Shown one piece after another: positions 47,897-56,593 of a stretch of 64,000 bases of DNA. Positions within the stretch are counted from its first letter, which is position 1; every line of letters begins with the position of its first letter. The notes beneath the pieces were generated by a model. The model had not been told where the DNA came from, ran no database searches, and was given only the letters and a program-made list of their open reading frames with translations. Origin of the DNA: Leptospira meyeri (GTDB lineage Bacteria > Spirochaetota > Leptospiria > Leptospirales > Leptospiraceae); contig NZ_SORO01000003.1 of NCBI RefSeq assembly GCF_004368965.1, forward strand, positions 248,001 through 312,000, given 5' to 3'. Both the position numbers and the translations under genes were made by a program.

Positions 47897-48901
47897 ATGT
47901 TTATGAAGGAAAAATTATTAAACTATTCGTTAAGTGCAGAAAAAAGTATATTAGCAAAGAGAGTCTTCTTTATAGTTATTTTATATTTTTGTTTATTTTC
48001 TTCTCTAACGTTAGTTAATTGTAAAGAAGAAAATTCAGGCAAAAATAATGCCATAGGATTATTGGGGATACCCGAAGGAAATCAAACGCCAACTAGTTCT
48101 GACGCTAATAATGAAGGAGGAGTATTACCTCCCATTCCTCCGGTGGTCGGACTACCTGCCACTCCTGGACAACCTCTAAATGCACCCATCCTAAACCTTC
48201 CCCAGACTCATGTAGACAATACAACGGTGACAGAAGATCCGAGTGGATTTTTTGGCAAAATATTTATCGATCATATTAGTTTTCAATTACCAGTCCATAA
48301 TCAAACAACCATTACTGCTTATATTGGGAAACGCAATATGAAACTGGAACAAGATGGGACTGTGGTGAATGCCACAAACTTCAAAACACTAATTCCTGCG
48401 AATCCCAATGGAGGCGCATTTTGGTTTAATTTTAAGTTTCCTTCCGACCAAAAACAGAAACTAATTCTTGTGGCCCGAAATGAGTTTGGGGTATCTTCGA
48501 AAGAAATTGATTTCCTGCACAACAGAAACTGCATCGGTGCCCCACTTGTACCCATTACCATTGGAGACTGCAATCAACATTGTTTTGAAATCACAAACAT
48601 AGCTGGGCAGATGGAATTTAAATCAAAATTCAAACATGGCGAACTCACTTACATTGAATTTGATTTTACTGGACTTTCTCCCAAAACGGCAGGGCATCTT
48701 CTTGTTCCAAATAATTTCAGTTATATATGGGATGACCCTGCGCATCCCCCGCTGCAGCCAGGGGTTAAGTCTGTTGCAACAGGTCTAAATCAGGAAGGTA
48801 AGGATAGTGTTTGCGTCCTATTACAAAGTAACATTAGTATGGAAGATGAAAATGGAACCTTTAGCACCGAATTCTTTCATAGTTTAATTAGACTGGAATA
48901 A
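47897..48901 (+). CDS. Lipoprotein, family member 2 (box-controlled)
   Basis: 334 residues. A long signal region ends LTLVNC. A Gly/Pro-rich linker (GGVLPPIPPVVGLPATPGQP) precedes the family domain: ISFQLPVHNQTTITAYIGKR, EQDGTVVNATNFKTL, ILVARNEFGVSSKEIDF, CNQHCFEITN and DSVCVLLQSN. It is closely similar to 56594 and more distantly to 35038. Predicted surface lipoprotein with disulfides; no known function. It follows the REC-AraC regulator and carries box B. Confidence 0.8.
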   Translation: MFMKEKLLNYSLSAEKSILAKRVFFIVILYFCLFSSLTLVNCKEENSGKNNAIGLLGIPEGNQTPTSSDANNEGGVLPPIPPVVGLPATPGQPLNAPILNLPQTHVDNTTVTEDPSGFFGKIFIDHISFQLPVHNQTTITAYIGKRNMKLEQDGTVVNATNFKTLIPANPNGGAFWFNFKFPSDQKQKLILVARNEFGVSSKEIDFLHNRNCIGAPLVPITIGDCNQHCFEITNIAGQMEFKSKFKHGELTYIEFDFTGLSPKTAGHLLVPNNFSYIWDDPAHPPLQPGVKSVATGLNQEGKDSVCVLLQSNISMEDENGTFSTEFFHSLIRLE

Positions 48902-48957
48902 AAATCTAAATTACATTGGATTGGAAAAGAATATATATTTACATTTTTTAGTATAAA

Positions 48958-48987
48958 AACCCTCTTGTAACGTTAAAAGGGAGGGTT
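48958..48987 (-). terminator. Terminator of the hypothetical gene at 49062
   Basis: On the minus strand AACCCTC (48987-48981) pairs with GAGGGTT (48964-48958), followed by TTTA. It lies 74 bases past the stop. Confidence 0.6.
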
Positions 48988-49061
48988 AGACAATAAAATC
49001 AAATTTGCAAAATATAATATTTAGGAAGTATTCTAAAGAATTAATTATTAGAGATTAAGTT

Positions 49062-50330
49062 TTATTTATGGAATTTTGTTGACTCCCAGACTTTGATTGC
49101 CCACTCTTTATCAATTTCATTATCAAAACTGATTGTAACATGACATAGATTATTAGTCGTCGCAATATTGCCTGTTAGAAAACAAAACTCCTTACCATCT
49201 TCATTGATAATTTCTATTGTCGCCCAACCCAAAAGTTGATTATTAGAAAATCTAAATACTTCCAAATTTTTTGGTGTTTCCATCAATAGATTTTCAGCTG
49301 AAATGGGTATTCCATTATTTCCCTCGACTTTAAAAGACGAGCCTCTAATTATTTTATCTTGAAACCAATAAACATAAGTTTTACCATCATTCTCATAGTC
49401 TTCATAAAAATAGCCAGGAATATCAGAAGTCCAAAATCCAGTCATTGACCTTTGCATACTTCTTTTTTTGAATCCAATGCCCGTAGGTTGAGGGGGCAGA
49501 CTAGGAACTTTTTCATTTAAATAAGAATCAATTAATTCTTTTTCATTTAGAGGAACAAGTTCTCTAAGTTCTGAATTTCCAGCTCTTTCAAAACAAAATT
49601 GAACAAATTTGTATAACAAATATTCGTGTTCCGTATGAATACTATGCCAAGGCAATTCAACCCATGAGACAGCAAGCCCCGTATTTAAATAAAAAACGGT
49701 TTCCAATTTTTGAACCCACCAAGGAAAAAATTGTTCCCCTTTATGTTCTAATTTATTTATATCGCTTTCATTTACCTCAATAAACCATTTTTTATCCCAA
49801 TATCCAAGCGAATTTAAAGCAAAATAATCTCCCAATACAGAATAACCTAACGGCATAGCGATCATTTTATTTCCATCTGACACATTTTCGATTAATACTT
49901 TTGCAACCTCCTTAAGCCAATGGAGCATTTCCAACTTGAGAGTTTCAAAGTTTTTAGTTTCATAATAACTAGTTTCATCACCAAAACCTACATCCCCTAC
50001 CCAATTCCATTTTAAACTCAAAGAATTACCTATTAAATCCAGTGAATCAACCACAAATGCATGATATCCTGGACCTGGAATATTTGTTTTGGCACTACAA
50101 GTAATTACATTCTTTGCGATAGTAAATTCAATTGGTTCTCCAATTGGATAAAGTTGTAAAAACATTCGGTCATCTTTGTACGTAGAAGAAACCAATTTTC
50201 TCCAAGTTTGCTCAGGAATTAATTCCTTAAATTCTTCGGCTATTTGATTGAACAACTTATCTATCGAAATTTTTCTCTTAAAAATTCCAACTTTTGGTAA
50301 TTCCGATTTTATACAAATACCAATCCCCAT
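49062..50330 (-). CDS. Hypothetical protein of unknown family
   Basis: 422 residues, no signal peptide, lipobox or membrane helix, so probably cytoplasmic, unlike nearly all its neighbours. It is rich in aromatic and acidic residues (WNWVGDVGFGDETSYYETKN, FFPWWVQKLE, VYWFQDKIIRGSSF). I recognise no domain. It stands alone, with its own terminator and without the 25-bp box, within a cluster of box-controlled lipoproteins; it may be a later insertion. A role in immunity or defence cannot be supported from sequence alone. Confidence 0.72.
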   Translation of the reverse strand: MGIGICIKSELPKVGIFKRKISIDKLFNQIAEEFKELIPEQTWRKLVSSTYKDDRMFLQLYPIGEPIEFTIAKNVITCSAKTNIPGPGYHAFVVDSLDLIGNSLSLKWNWVGDVGFGDETSYYETKNFETLKLEMLHWLKEVAKVLIENVSDGNKMIAMPLGYSVLGDYFALNSLGYWDKKWFIEVNESDINKLEHKGEQFFPWWVQKLETVFYLNTGLAVSWVELPWHSIHTEHEYLLYKFVQFCFERAGNSELRELVPLNEKELIDSYLNEKVPSLPPQPTGIGFKKRSMQRSMTGFWTSDIPGYFYEDYENDGKTYVYWFQDKIIRGSSFKVEGNNGIPISAENLLMETPKNLEVFRFSNNQLLGWATIEIINEDGKEFCFLTGNIATTNNLCHVTISFDNEIDKEWAIKVWESTKFHK

Positions 50331-50466
50331 TTACAATCAATTCCTTTTATAAATATTAGAACAACTCGAAACATATTCTCCGAATAAACAGTAAACCATA
50401 TTACTTATCAAAATATCACATTTAGTGTTTTTAATCAAAATAACGTTAAAAAATCATTTTTAAAAT

Positions 50467-51894
50467 CTAAGGATTGGTTCCTGCTGTAACAATCGCAATT
50501 GGCAAAGTACTCGTTCCAACGTTTCCAATGGAAGTTAAACTACCATCTACCTGATTGATCAAAAACATATCTGCTGTATTTGCATTTATATTTGTTACAT
50601 ACAAAAATTTTCCAGAAGAATCAATAGTAATCCCAGTTGGACCATCACCAGTGATGGCTTGGTTTCCTGTGGGAATCAAGTTACCGCTTATTGGATTTAT
50701 CCCGAAGATTGAAATCACATCAGAGCCCTGGTATGTCAAATAAACAAACCGACCAGTTGGATCAGAAACAATCGATCTAGCATTTAGGCCAAAGGGAGCT
50801 GTGAGTGATACAAAATTCATTAACCCACTATTTGAATCTAGTTGGTAATTCGAAACATTATTCTCTACATCATTGACAATATATAAATTTTTCCCATTTG
50901 CTAAGATTTCTACATTTCTCGGATTTGCTCCACTCATAATGGTTTGGATTACAGAAGGATATGGGACTCCGGAAACCGGATCAATCTGGTACAAATCAAT
51001 CATCCTTCCGTTGTAATTCGGGACATATAAGTAATTTCCAAAAGGATCTATGCCAATACTAGAGGCACCAGTACTGGCTGCAGCAGTACCAATCAATGTT
51101 AACTGACCTGTTGCTTGATTGACTAAAAAAGTTGTTACATTTAAAGAGTTTCGAATATAAACAATATCCTTATACGGATGGTACGTCATTGCAAGTGGAA
51201 TATTTCCTCCACTTGCAATTGTTTGAATATTCGTCAAACTTCCGTTTGTTTGATTGATTGAAAATTGAGTAATATCATTTCCACTTCTATTTGGCACAGT
51301 TAAGTACTTTTGACTTGGACTTATGCCCATAGATTCTGGTCCAGCTCCAGCGGCAACAAACCCAGTTGAGTTCAAGAGACCAGTCGTTGCATTTATTGAA
51401 TAAGAATTTACTAATCCAGAAGTCGCATTAACAACATAGGCAAACTTAGGTACAAACAAAGACTTAATAATCAGTGAGATTGTTGTCTGTTTACTGCTAC
51501 TATTTGCAGTAATCAAATATTTTGTTGAGTTCATTCCCAAAAGCGGGGTACCCGATATGGCACAAGTAGATTCATTTAAAGTTAAACCAGTCGGTAGACT
51601 CGGAGTAACTTGACATCTTTCCACCGGTTCGGAAGCAAACGGGATGATGGTGCCAATGGATTCGTTTTGCCGGAAGATAAGAAAATCGGAACCATAATTT
51701 AATCGAAATGGATTTAAACCTCCGAAACTGGAGCAAAGAAACTTTCCATCTTCTGAACCAAACTCAAGTAAGGCTGACAAAAGAAAATTCTTACTCTCAG
51801 GGTCACATGTTGAATTTAAATTGGTTTGGCTACACTGAAGATTTATAAATATTAAAAATAAACAAAAACGAATTATATTGAATTGATCCTTCAC
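50467..51894 (-). CDS. Beta-propeller (lactonase/YncE-like) lipoprotein 1
   Basis: 475 residues. The signal ends in a lipobox-like INLQC. Next is the cysteine module LNSTCDPESKNF...C shared with 36085 and 52139, then a putative Ig-like stretch (LPTGLTLNESTCAISGTPLLG, residues ~90-150). A seven-bladed propeller of the PF10282/YncE type follows, with repeated blade signatures such as AYVVNATSGLVNSYSINATTG, GPESMGISPSQKYL and GPTGITIDSSGKFLYVTN. Probably a surface-binding scaffold; lactonase activity is not implied. Box C precedes it. Close paralogue of the next gene. Confidence 0.82.
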   Translation of the reverse strand: MKDQFNIIRFCLFLIFINLQCSQTNLNSTCDPESKNFLLSALLEFGSEDGKFLCSSFGGLNPFRLNYGSDFLIFRQNESIGTIIPFASEPVERCQVTPSLPTGLTLNESTCAISGTPLLGMNSTKYLITANSSSKQTTISLIIKSLFVPKFAYVVNATSGLVNSYSINATTGLLNSTGFVAAGAGPESMGISPSQKYLTVPNRSGNDITQFSINQTNGSLTNIQTIASGGNIPLAMTYHPYKDIVYIRNSLNVTTFLVNQATGQLTLIGTAAASTGASSIGIDPFGNYLYVPNYNGRMIDLYQIDPVSGVPYPSVIQTIMSGANPRNVEILANGKNLYIVNDVENNVSNYQLDSNSGLMNFVSLTAPFGLNARSIVSDPTGRFVYLTYQGSDVISIFGINPISGNLIPTGNQAITGDGPTGITIDSSGKFLYVTNINANTADMFLINQVDGSLTSIGNVGTSTLPIAIVTAGTNP

Positions 51895-51937
51895 TACGAA
51901 AATCCTTAGTGTGTATACTAATCCAAATGATTGAGTT

Positions 51938-51962
51938 TGTCGTCCGGGGACGGGAATCAGGA
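51938..51962 (-). promoter_or_regulatory. Lipoprotein box C
   Basis: On the minus strand: TCCTGATTCC, then core CGTCCCCGGACG, then ACA; 43 bases before the start of the gene ending at 50467. Confidence 0.8.
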
Positions 51963-52138
51963 GTCGAAGGTCCTGATTAAACCTAGTTTATACCAGAGAT
52001 TGGTTATAAACCCAAAGTAAGGCATTTCCGCATAGCACAATCAGCCACATACAATACAAAACTGTAAAAAATATCCTGAGATAGATTCTTATGTACTACA
52101 ACTGACGGAAGTTTGTCGAATCGATATGTAAGTTTACA

Positions 52139-53599
52139 TTATGGATTGGTCCCTGCGGTTAAAATCACAGCCGGACTTGTACTGGTTCCTACGTTTCCGT
52201 TAGGAGTTAAAATTCCATTAGATTGATTGATTAAAAATATCCCAGCCGTACCAACTGCCATATTTGTATTGTACAAAAATTTTCCAGAGGGATCTACTGT
52301 GATTCCCAAAGGTTCATTTCCTGTAGCAACTGTGTTTGGAGACAAAGGAAACAACTCTCCGGTCAAGGGGCTCGTTGCATACATAGAAATAGTATTCGTA
52401 TCTCTGTTTGTCATGTATAAAAAACGCCCCAAAGGATCTGTAGCAATAGAGCCAGAAACAACTCCAGTGGAAGGAATTTGAGGAAAAACAGAGCTCATAT
52501 AACCAGTATTCGTATCAATTTGAAAGGTAGAGATATTATTACTAGTGTCATAAGAAACGTATAATGTTTTTCCATTTGCATGAAATGCCATTTTTTTGGG
52601 ACGGATATCAGTAGGGATATTCTGGATCGGGTTTGGACTAAGAAGTCCCGTAACCATATCAATTCGATAAGCCCCTATCAAATTCCCATTATAAAAAGTT
52701 TCGTATAGAAAATTTCCGAAATGATCTACTAGAATATATGAACTAGCATAAGGTGTAGGAACGGTATTGATCAAAATTAAATTTCCGGTAGGTGGATTTA
52801 AAGAAAAAGTTGAAAAATTATCTGAATTTCGTATATAAATTAAGTCTTTCGTAGGATGGTAATTTACCGAAATAGGAGTATTACCTCCACTTGAAACTGT
52901 TTCAATCAAATTCAAATTCCCATTAGTTTGGTTGATTGAAAAATGACTGATGTTGTTTGTATTTCGATTAGCGATTGTTAGATATTTTTGATTGGGACTG
53001 ATCGCCATTGATTCAGGTCCCCCTCCTGCAGCAACAAAGCCAGAAGCATTAAGCGCTCCAGTAGTTGTATCAATCGTATATGAATTGATCAGATTCGACC
53101 CAACATTCGCAACAAAAACAAATTTTGGTACAAACAACGATTTAATCACCAAAGAAGTTGAGATTTGTTTATTTTGATTTTTTGCTGTGATCAAATATTT
53201 AGTTGCATTCAATCCCACAGTAGAAGTACCCGAAATCTCACAATTTATATCATTCAAAATGATTCCAGGAGGTAAAGGAGGAGTTGATTCACAATGATCA
53301 ATTGGTTCAGATACAAACGGTTTTAAGTTTCCGATTGGTTCACCTTGTTTAATCACAAGGAAATCTGTTCCATAATCCAATCGAAGAGGATTTAAACCTG
53401 AAAATAAAGGGCATAAAAAAGCCCCATCCGTAGAGCCAAACTCTAATAATGCGGAAAACAGAAAGTTCTCACTTTCTGGATCACAAGCTCCGTTTAATTT
53501 GGTCGGTGTACATCGTAAAGTAGAAAGTACAAAAAAGAAACTAAATAATATATTTACAATATTGGATTGTTTCTTAACAAAGATAAACATAATTAACAA
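52139..53599 (-). CDS. Beta-propeller (lactonase/YncE-like) lipoprotein 2
   Basis: 486 residues, with a second in-frame ATG at 53590. The signal ends in STLRC. It repeats the architecture of 50467: cysteine module LNGACDPESENF...C, Ig-like part (PPGIILNDINCEISGTSTVG), then seven propeller blades (FVFVANVGSNLINSYTIDTTTG, GPESMAISPNQKYL, EPLGITVDPSGKFLYNTN). A tandem duplicate in which each copy has kept its own box. Surface role inferred only. Divergent from the histidine kinase at 53657. Confidence 0.82.
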   Translation of the reverse strand: MLIMFIFVKKQSNIVNILFSFFFVLSTLRCTPTKLNGACDPESENFLFSALLEFGSTDGAFLCPLFSGLNPLRLDYGTDFLVIKQGEPIGNLKPFVSEPIDHCESTPPLPPGIILNDINCEISGTSTVGLNATKYLITAKNQNKQISTSLVIKSLFVPKFVFVANVGSNLINSYTIDTTTGALNASGFVAAGGGPESMAISPNQKYLTIANRNTNNISHFSINQTNGNLNLIETVSSGGNTPISVNYHPTKDLIYIRNSDNFSTFSLNPPTGNLILINTVPTPYASSYILVDHFGNFLYETFYNGNLIGAYRIDMVTGLLSPNPIQNIPTDIRPKKMAFHANGKTLYVSYDTSNNISTFQIDTNTGYMSSVFPQIPSTGVVSGSIATDPLGRFLYMTNRDTNTISMYATSPLTGELFPLSPNTVATGNEPLGITVDPSGKFLYNTNMAVGTAGIFLINQSNGILTPNGNVGTSTSPAVILTAGTNP

Positions 53600-53620
53600 T
53601 TTAGTCCAAAAGATGAAGTC

Positions 53621-53645
53621 TGTCTTCCGGGGACGGGAATCAGGA
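53621..53645 (-). promoter_or_regulatory. Lipoprotein box D
   Basis: On the minus strand: TCCTGATTCC, then core CGTCCCCGGAAG, then ACA; 21 bases before the first start of the gene ending at 52139. It also lies just before the divergent kinase gene; its plus-strand end supplies AGGAG, 10 bases before the kinase's TTG. Confidence 0.8.
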
Positions 53646-53656
53646 GTGTTTTCGGT

Positions 53657-55621
53657 TTGTTAAATTTCTTAATTCAATCACGATTGAAAATTTTCTATCT
53701 CAACCCAAGGATTTCCCGTAGAGTGATTGACCACACACAAAAACTTTTTGTGATTTTTCTTCTTATTTCATGCCAAAGTAACGCAACTGACAACAGTTTA
53801 CCTAAAGCGAAAGCGGGAAAGATGCTCATAACTGAAGGCATTTTTCAAAACCATACTTTCATTAAATTAGATGGTGAATGGGATTTTTATTATCAAAAAC
53901 TTCTGAACGCAGAAGAAATAAAAAAAAACAAATTAACATTAGAAAAGGATACTTTAATTCTCCCCGGATTTTGGAATGAAATCAAACGGGAAGGCAAAGT
54001 TTATTCACCACAATCCTACAGTACATTCCATCTCCACCTAACTTTACCAAAATCATTTATCCATGGTCAATTTTCGTTTTATATCCCGCATGCATTCACC
54101 ACCTATCGAATGTATTTAAATGATGTTCTAATTTCTGAAAATGGGACTGTAGGATCCTCTGAAATAGAAACTAGGGAGTATTGGTTACCCAAAATTGTTT
54201 TTTTTACACCTACTTCTGAGGAAATAGAAATTATTCTTCAGGTTGCAAATTATAAATCATTAAACGCTGGTTTTAGACAAAGTATAGAATTTGGGACTCA
54301 AGAATCAATGATAAGGACAAAACAAGTTCGTTTGGCCTTGGATATTTTTTTAATTGCAAGTTTATTTGTAATCTCTCTCTACCATTTTACGCTTTACCTT
54401 TTGAAGAAAAATGACCAAAGCCTACTGTATTTTTCATTATATTCATTTGTAAGTATGGTTTATAAATTCACGAGTGGAGAATTTTTTTTACTCATATTAT
54501 TCCCCGATTTTGAATGGAGATGGTTGATTAAGATTTTTTTTCTTTCAGTTTATTTAACTTTTCCATTTTTCTTAAGTTTTATTGGCAAAGTTTTCCCAAA
54601 CGAAATCGGGAATAAACCGAACTATATATTTCAGTTTATATTTTTCTCATTCTCTTTATTTGTTTTATTTTCCGAATCAACGTGGATTGAGGAAACTTTA
54701 TTTCCGGCTGAAATCACGATGTTATTTTGTTGTATTTACGTAATCTGGATTTTATCAAAGGCCGTTATCAACAAAAGAGAAAATGCAGCCGGTTTTTTAT
54801 TGGGGTTCCTTTTTTTATTTATCACTGCCTTAAATGATATCCTATTTGAAAAAAACATCATTAAAACCGAGGTTTATGGTCCGCTAGGAACATTCGTTTT
54901 ATTTTTCTCTCAATCATTTTTCTTATCAAAAAAATATTCGAAGCTATATACGACAGTTGAAAAACAAAAACTTGAATTGGAACAAACTGTTTCATTAAAA
55001 GAAAACATTTATCGTGCTAATATCCTTTCAAAACGAATGGAATTGGAGTTGTATAAAAAAACGATCCAACCTCATTTTCTAATGAATTCACTGTCTGCAA
55101 TTCGCTATTGGGTATCCGAAAGTCCAGAAAAATCTGCCGAAATTTTAGATTCTCTTGTGGGAGAGCTCCGTATCATCTTAAAAGTTGCTTCCAAACAATT
55201 GATTCCCATTGGTGAAGAAATCAAATTATGCAAGTACCATATTGGTGTCATGAAATTACGTACAGAAAAAGAATATCGGTTTAGAACTTTCGGAATCGAT
55301 CCAAAAGAAGAATTCCCTCCTCTTATTTTCCACACACTCATTGAAAATGCATTTACTCATGAAGATTCAATCAAGGCGAAATTGAGCTTTATTATCCTTA
55401 AAAAAAACATCAAAAAAGAAGAGAAATTTTTTTCCGTCTATTGTTTTATTGTGTATAACCACTGTAAGTCCAATGAACCAGAAGTTTCAAAGAGTGGATC
55501 TGGAACTGGTTTAGAATATGTTCGGCTCCGATTGGAGGAATCCTATTCGGGCAAGTGGTCGTTACAACATGGAAAGTCTAAAAAAGGATATCGAGTTCTC
55601 ATCCAAATTCAGATTCACTAA
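53657..55621 (+). CDS. 7TMR-DISM sensor histidine kinase, LytS-type catalytic domain
   Basis: 654 residues from TTG 53657; GTG 53723 would give a neater lipoprotein-like signal (FVIFLLISC). Order: jelly-roll sensor domain (ITEGIFQNHTFIKLDGEWDF to ~residue 215), seven membrane helices (~225-430), coiled coil, then the His_kinase domain with KKTIQPHFLMNSLSAIRYW (His473) and IENAFTHE, GSGTGLEYVRLRL for ATP binding. One base separates it from the regulator gene at 55623. It senses an unknown envelope or carbohydrate signal and presumably phosphorylates that regulator. Confidence 0.9.
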   Translation: MLNFLIQSRLKIFYLNPRISRRVIDHTQKLFVIFLLISCQSNATDNSLPKAKAGKMLITEGIFQNHTFIKLDGEWDFYYQKLLNAEEIKKNKLTLEKDTLILPGFWNEIKREGKVYSPQSYSTFHLHLTLPKSFIHGQFSFYIPHAFTTYRMYLNDVLISENGTVGSSEIETREYWLPKIVFFTPTSEEIEIILQVANYKSLNAGFRQSIEFGTQESMIRTKQVRLALDIFLIASLFVISLYHFTLYLLKKNDQSLLYFSLYSFVSMVYKFTSGEFFLLILFPDFEWRWLIKIFFLSVYLTFPFFLSFIGKVFPNEIGNKPNYIFQFIFFSFSLFVLFSESTWIEETLFPAEITMLFCCIYVIWILSKAVINKRENAAGFLLGFLFLFITALNDILFEKNIIKTEVYGPLGTFVLFFSQSFFLSKKYSKLYTTVEKQKLELEQTVSLKENIYRANILSKRMELELYKKTIQPHFLMNSLSAIRYWVSESPEKSAEILDSLVGELRIILKVASKQLIPIGEEIKLCKYHIGVMKLRTEKEYRFRTFGIDPKEEFPPLIFHTLIENAFTHEDSIKAKLSFIILKKNIKKEEKFFSVYCFIVYNHCKSNEPEVSKSGSGTGLEYVRLRLEESYSGKWSLQHGKSKKGYRVLIQIQIH

Positions 55622-55622
55622 A

Positions 55623-56390
55623 ATGAAAATATTGATATTAGAAGACGAATCCGTTCACGCAAAATTTTTAACCAAATTATTGCATATCATACTGGAATCT
55701 TCTTCCATCGAAATCAAACATGTGACTTCCATTGATGAAGCAGACCAAGAATTAAAACGATCGCCAACCAATCTTCTATTTTTAGATCTCAATATCTTTG
55801 GTTTCGACGGCTTTGATATTCTGGAAAGGATTCCTACTCTTTTTACGAATACCATTGTAGTCTCTGCCAATACTGACAACGCAATTAGAGCTTTTGAATA
55901 TGGTGTCATCGACTTTATCCCCAAACCCATTTCAGAAGATCGATTGCGTTTGGCACTAGAAAGACATTCTCTTTTTGCAAGCACCTACCAAAGAGGAAGC
56001 GACCAACAAAAATATGCAAAGTCCCGTTTGTTGCAAGTGGATTTGGAACAAGTTGAAAATCGACTTTCTCATTTAATGGAAATTGAAAAAATTTATCTGA
56101 ATGAAGATTTATCTCTCGAAGTTCTCGCCGAAGAACTGGAGTTACACCCAAGGCAACTATCTGAATTTTTAAATGGTAAAAAACAAACAACTTTTAACTC
56201 TTTTCTCCACAGTTATCGGATCAAAGAGGCGAAAGATCTTTTACTCAAATATCCAGAGAAAAATGTGAGTGAAATTGGTTTTGAAGTGGGTTACAAATCA
56301 CTTTCCAGTTTTTACGAAGCATTCAAAAAAGAACTAAAAATTACTGCATCAGAATTCAGACAAAAAACGTCTATAACAGAAACCTTATAA
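55623..56390 (+). CDS. Response regulator, REC-AraC type, partner of the adjacent kinase
   Basis: 255 residues from ATG 55623, one base after the kinase stop, so translation is coupled; the open frame itself reaches back into the kinase gene. The receiver has ILILEDESVHAKFLTKLL, Asp55 in LFLDLNIFG, VVSANTDNA and FIPKPISEDRL. The AraC domain has LEVLAEELELHPRQLSEFLNG and NVSEIGFEVGYKSLSSFYEAF. Highly similar to 46947. Candidate binder of the 25-bp box, the nearest copies being box D before the operon and box E 107 bases after it. Confidence 0.9.
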   Translation: MKILILEDESVHAKFLTKLLHIILESSSIEIKHVTSIDEADQELKRSPTNLLFLDLNIFGFDGFDILERIPTLFTNTIVVSANTDNAIRAFEYGVIDFIPKPISEDRLRLALERHSLFASTYQRGSDQQKYAKSRLLQVDLEQVENRLSHLMEIEKIYLNEDLSLEVLAEELELHPRQLSEFLNGKKQTTFNSFLHSYRIKEAKDLLLKYPEKNVSEIGFEVGYKSLSSFYEAFKKELKITASEFRQKTSITETL

Positions 56391-56496
56391 CAAGAGCTAA
56401 ACTTACAAAACCTTTGATGTAGGTTATTTTCTTACAACATAACCTGCTTTTTAAAATTATATGAAATTTCAATTATTAAAAAAATTGAAATTCCTC

Positions 56497-56521
56497 TCCT
56501 GATTCCCGTCCCAGGAAGACA
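56497..56521 (+). promoter_or_regulatory. Lipoprotein box E
   Basis: TCCTGATTCC, then core CGTCCCAGGAAG, then ACA; 72 bases before the ATG at 56594. The leader after it matches that after box B (TTCATTTGGTT at the same distance, 47 bases). Confidence 0.8.
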
Positions 56522-56593
56522 GAAACTCCAAAACAGATTAGAATTGTATAAATTATTAATATAACTCATTCATTTGGTTCAGGAGACTCGCCC

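Noticed and set aside
49062..50330. Calling the unknown protein an antiphage or immunity protein
   Set aside because: No diagnostic motif, no paired toxin or nuclease; position alone is not evidence.
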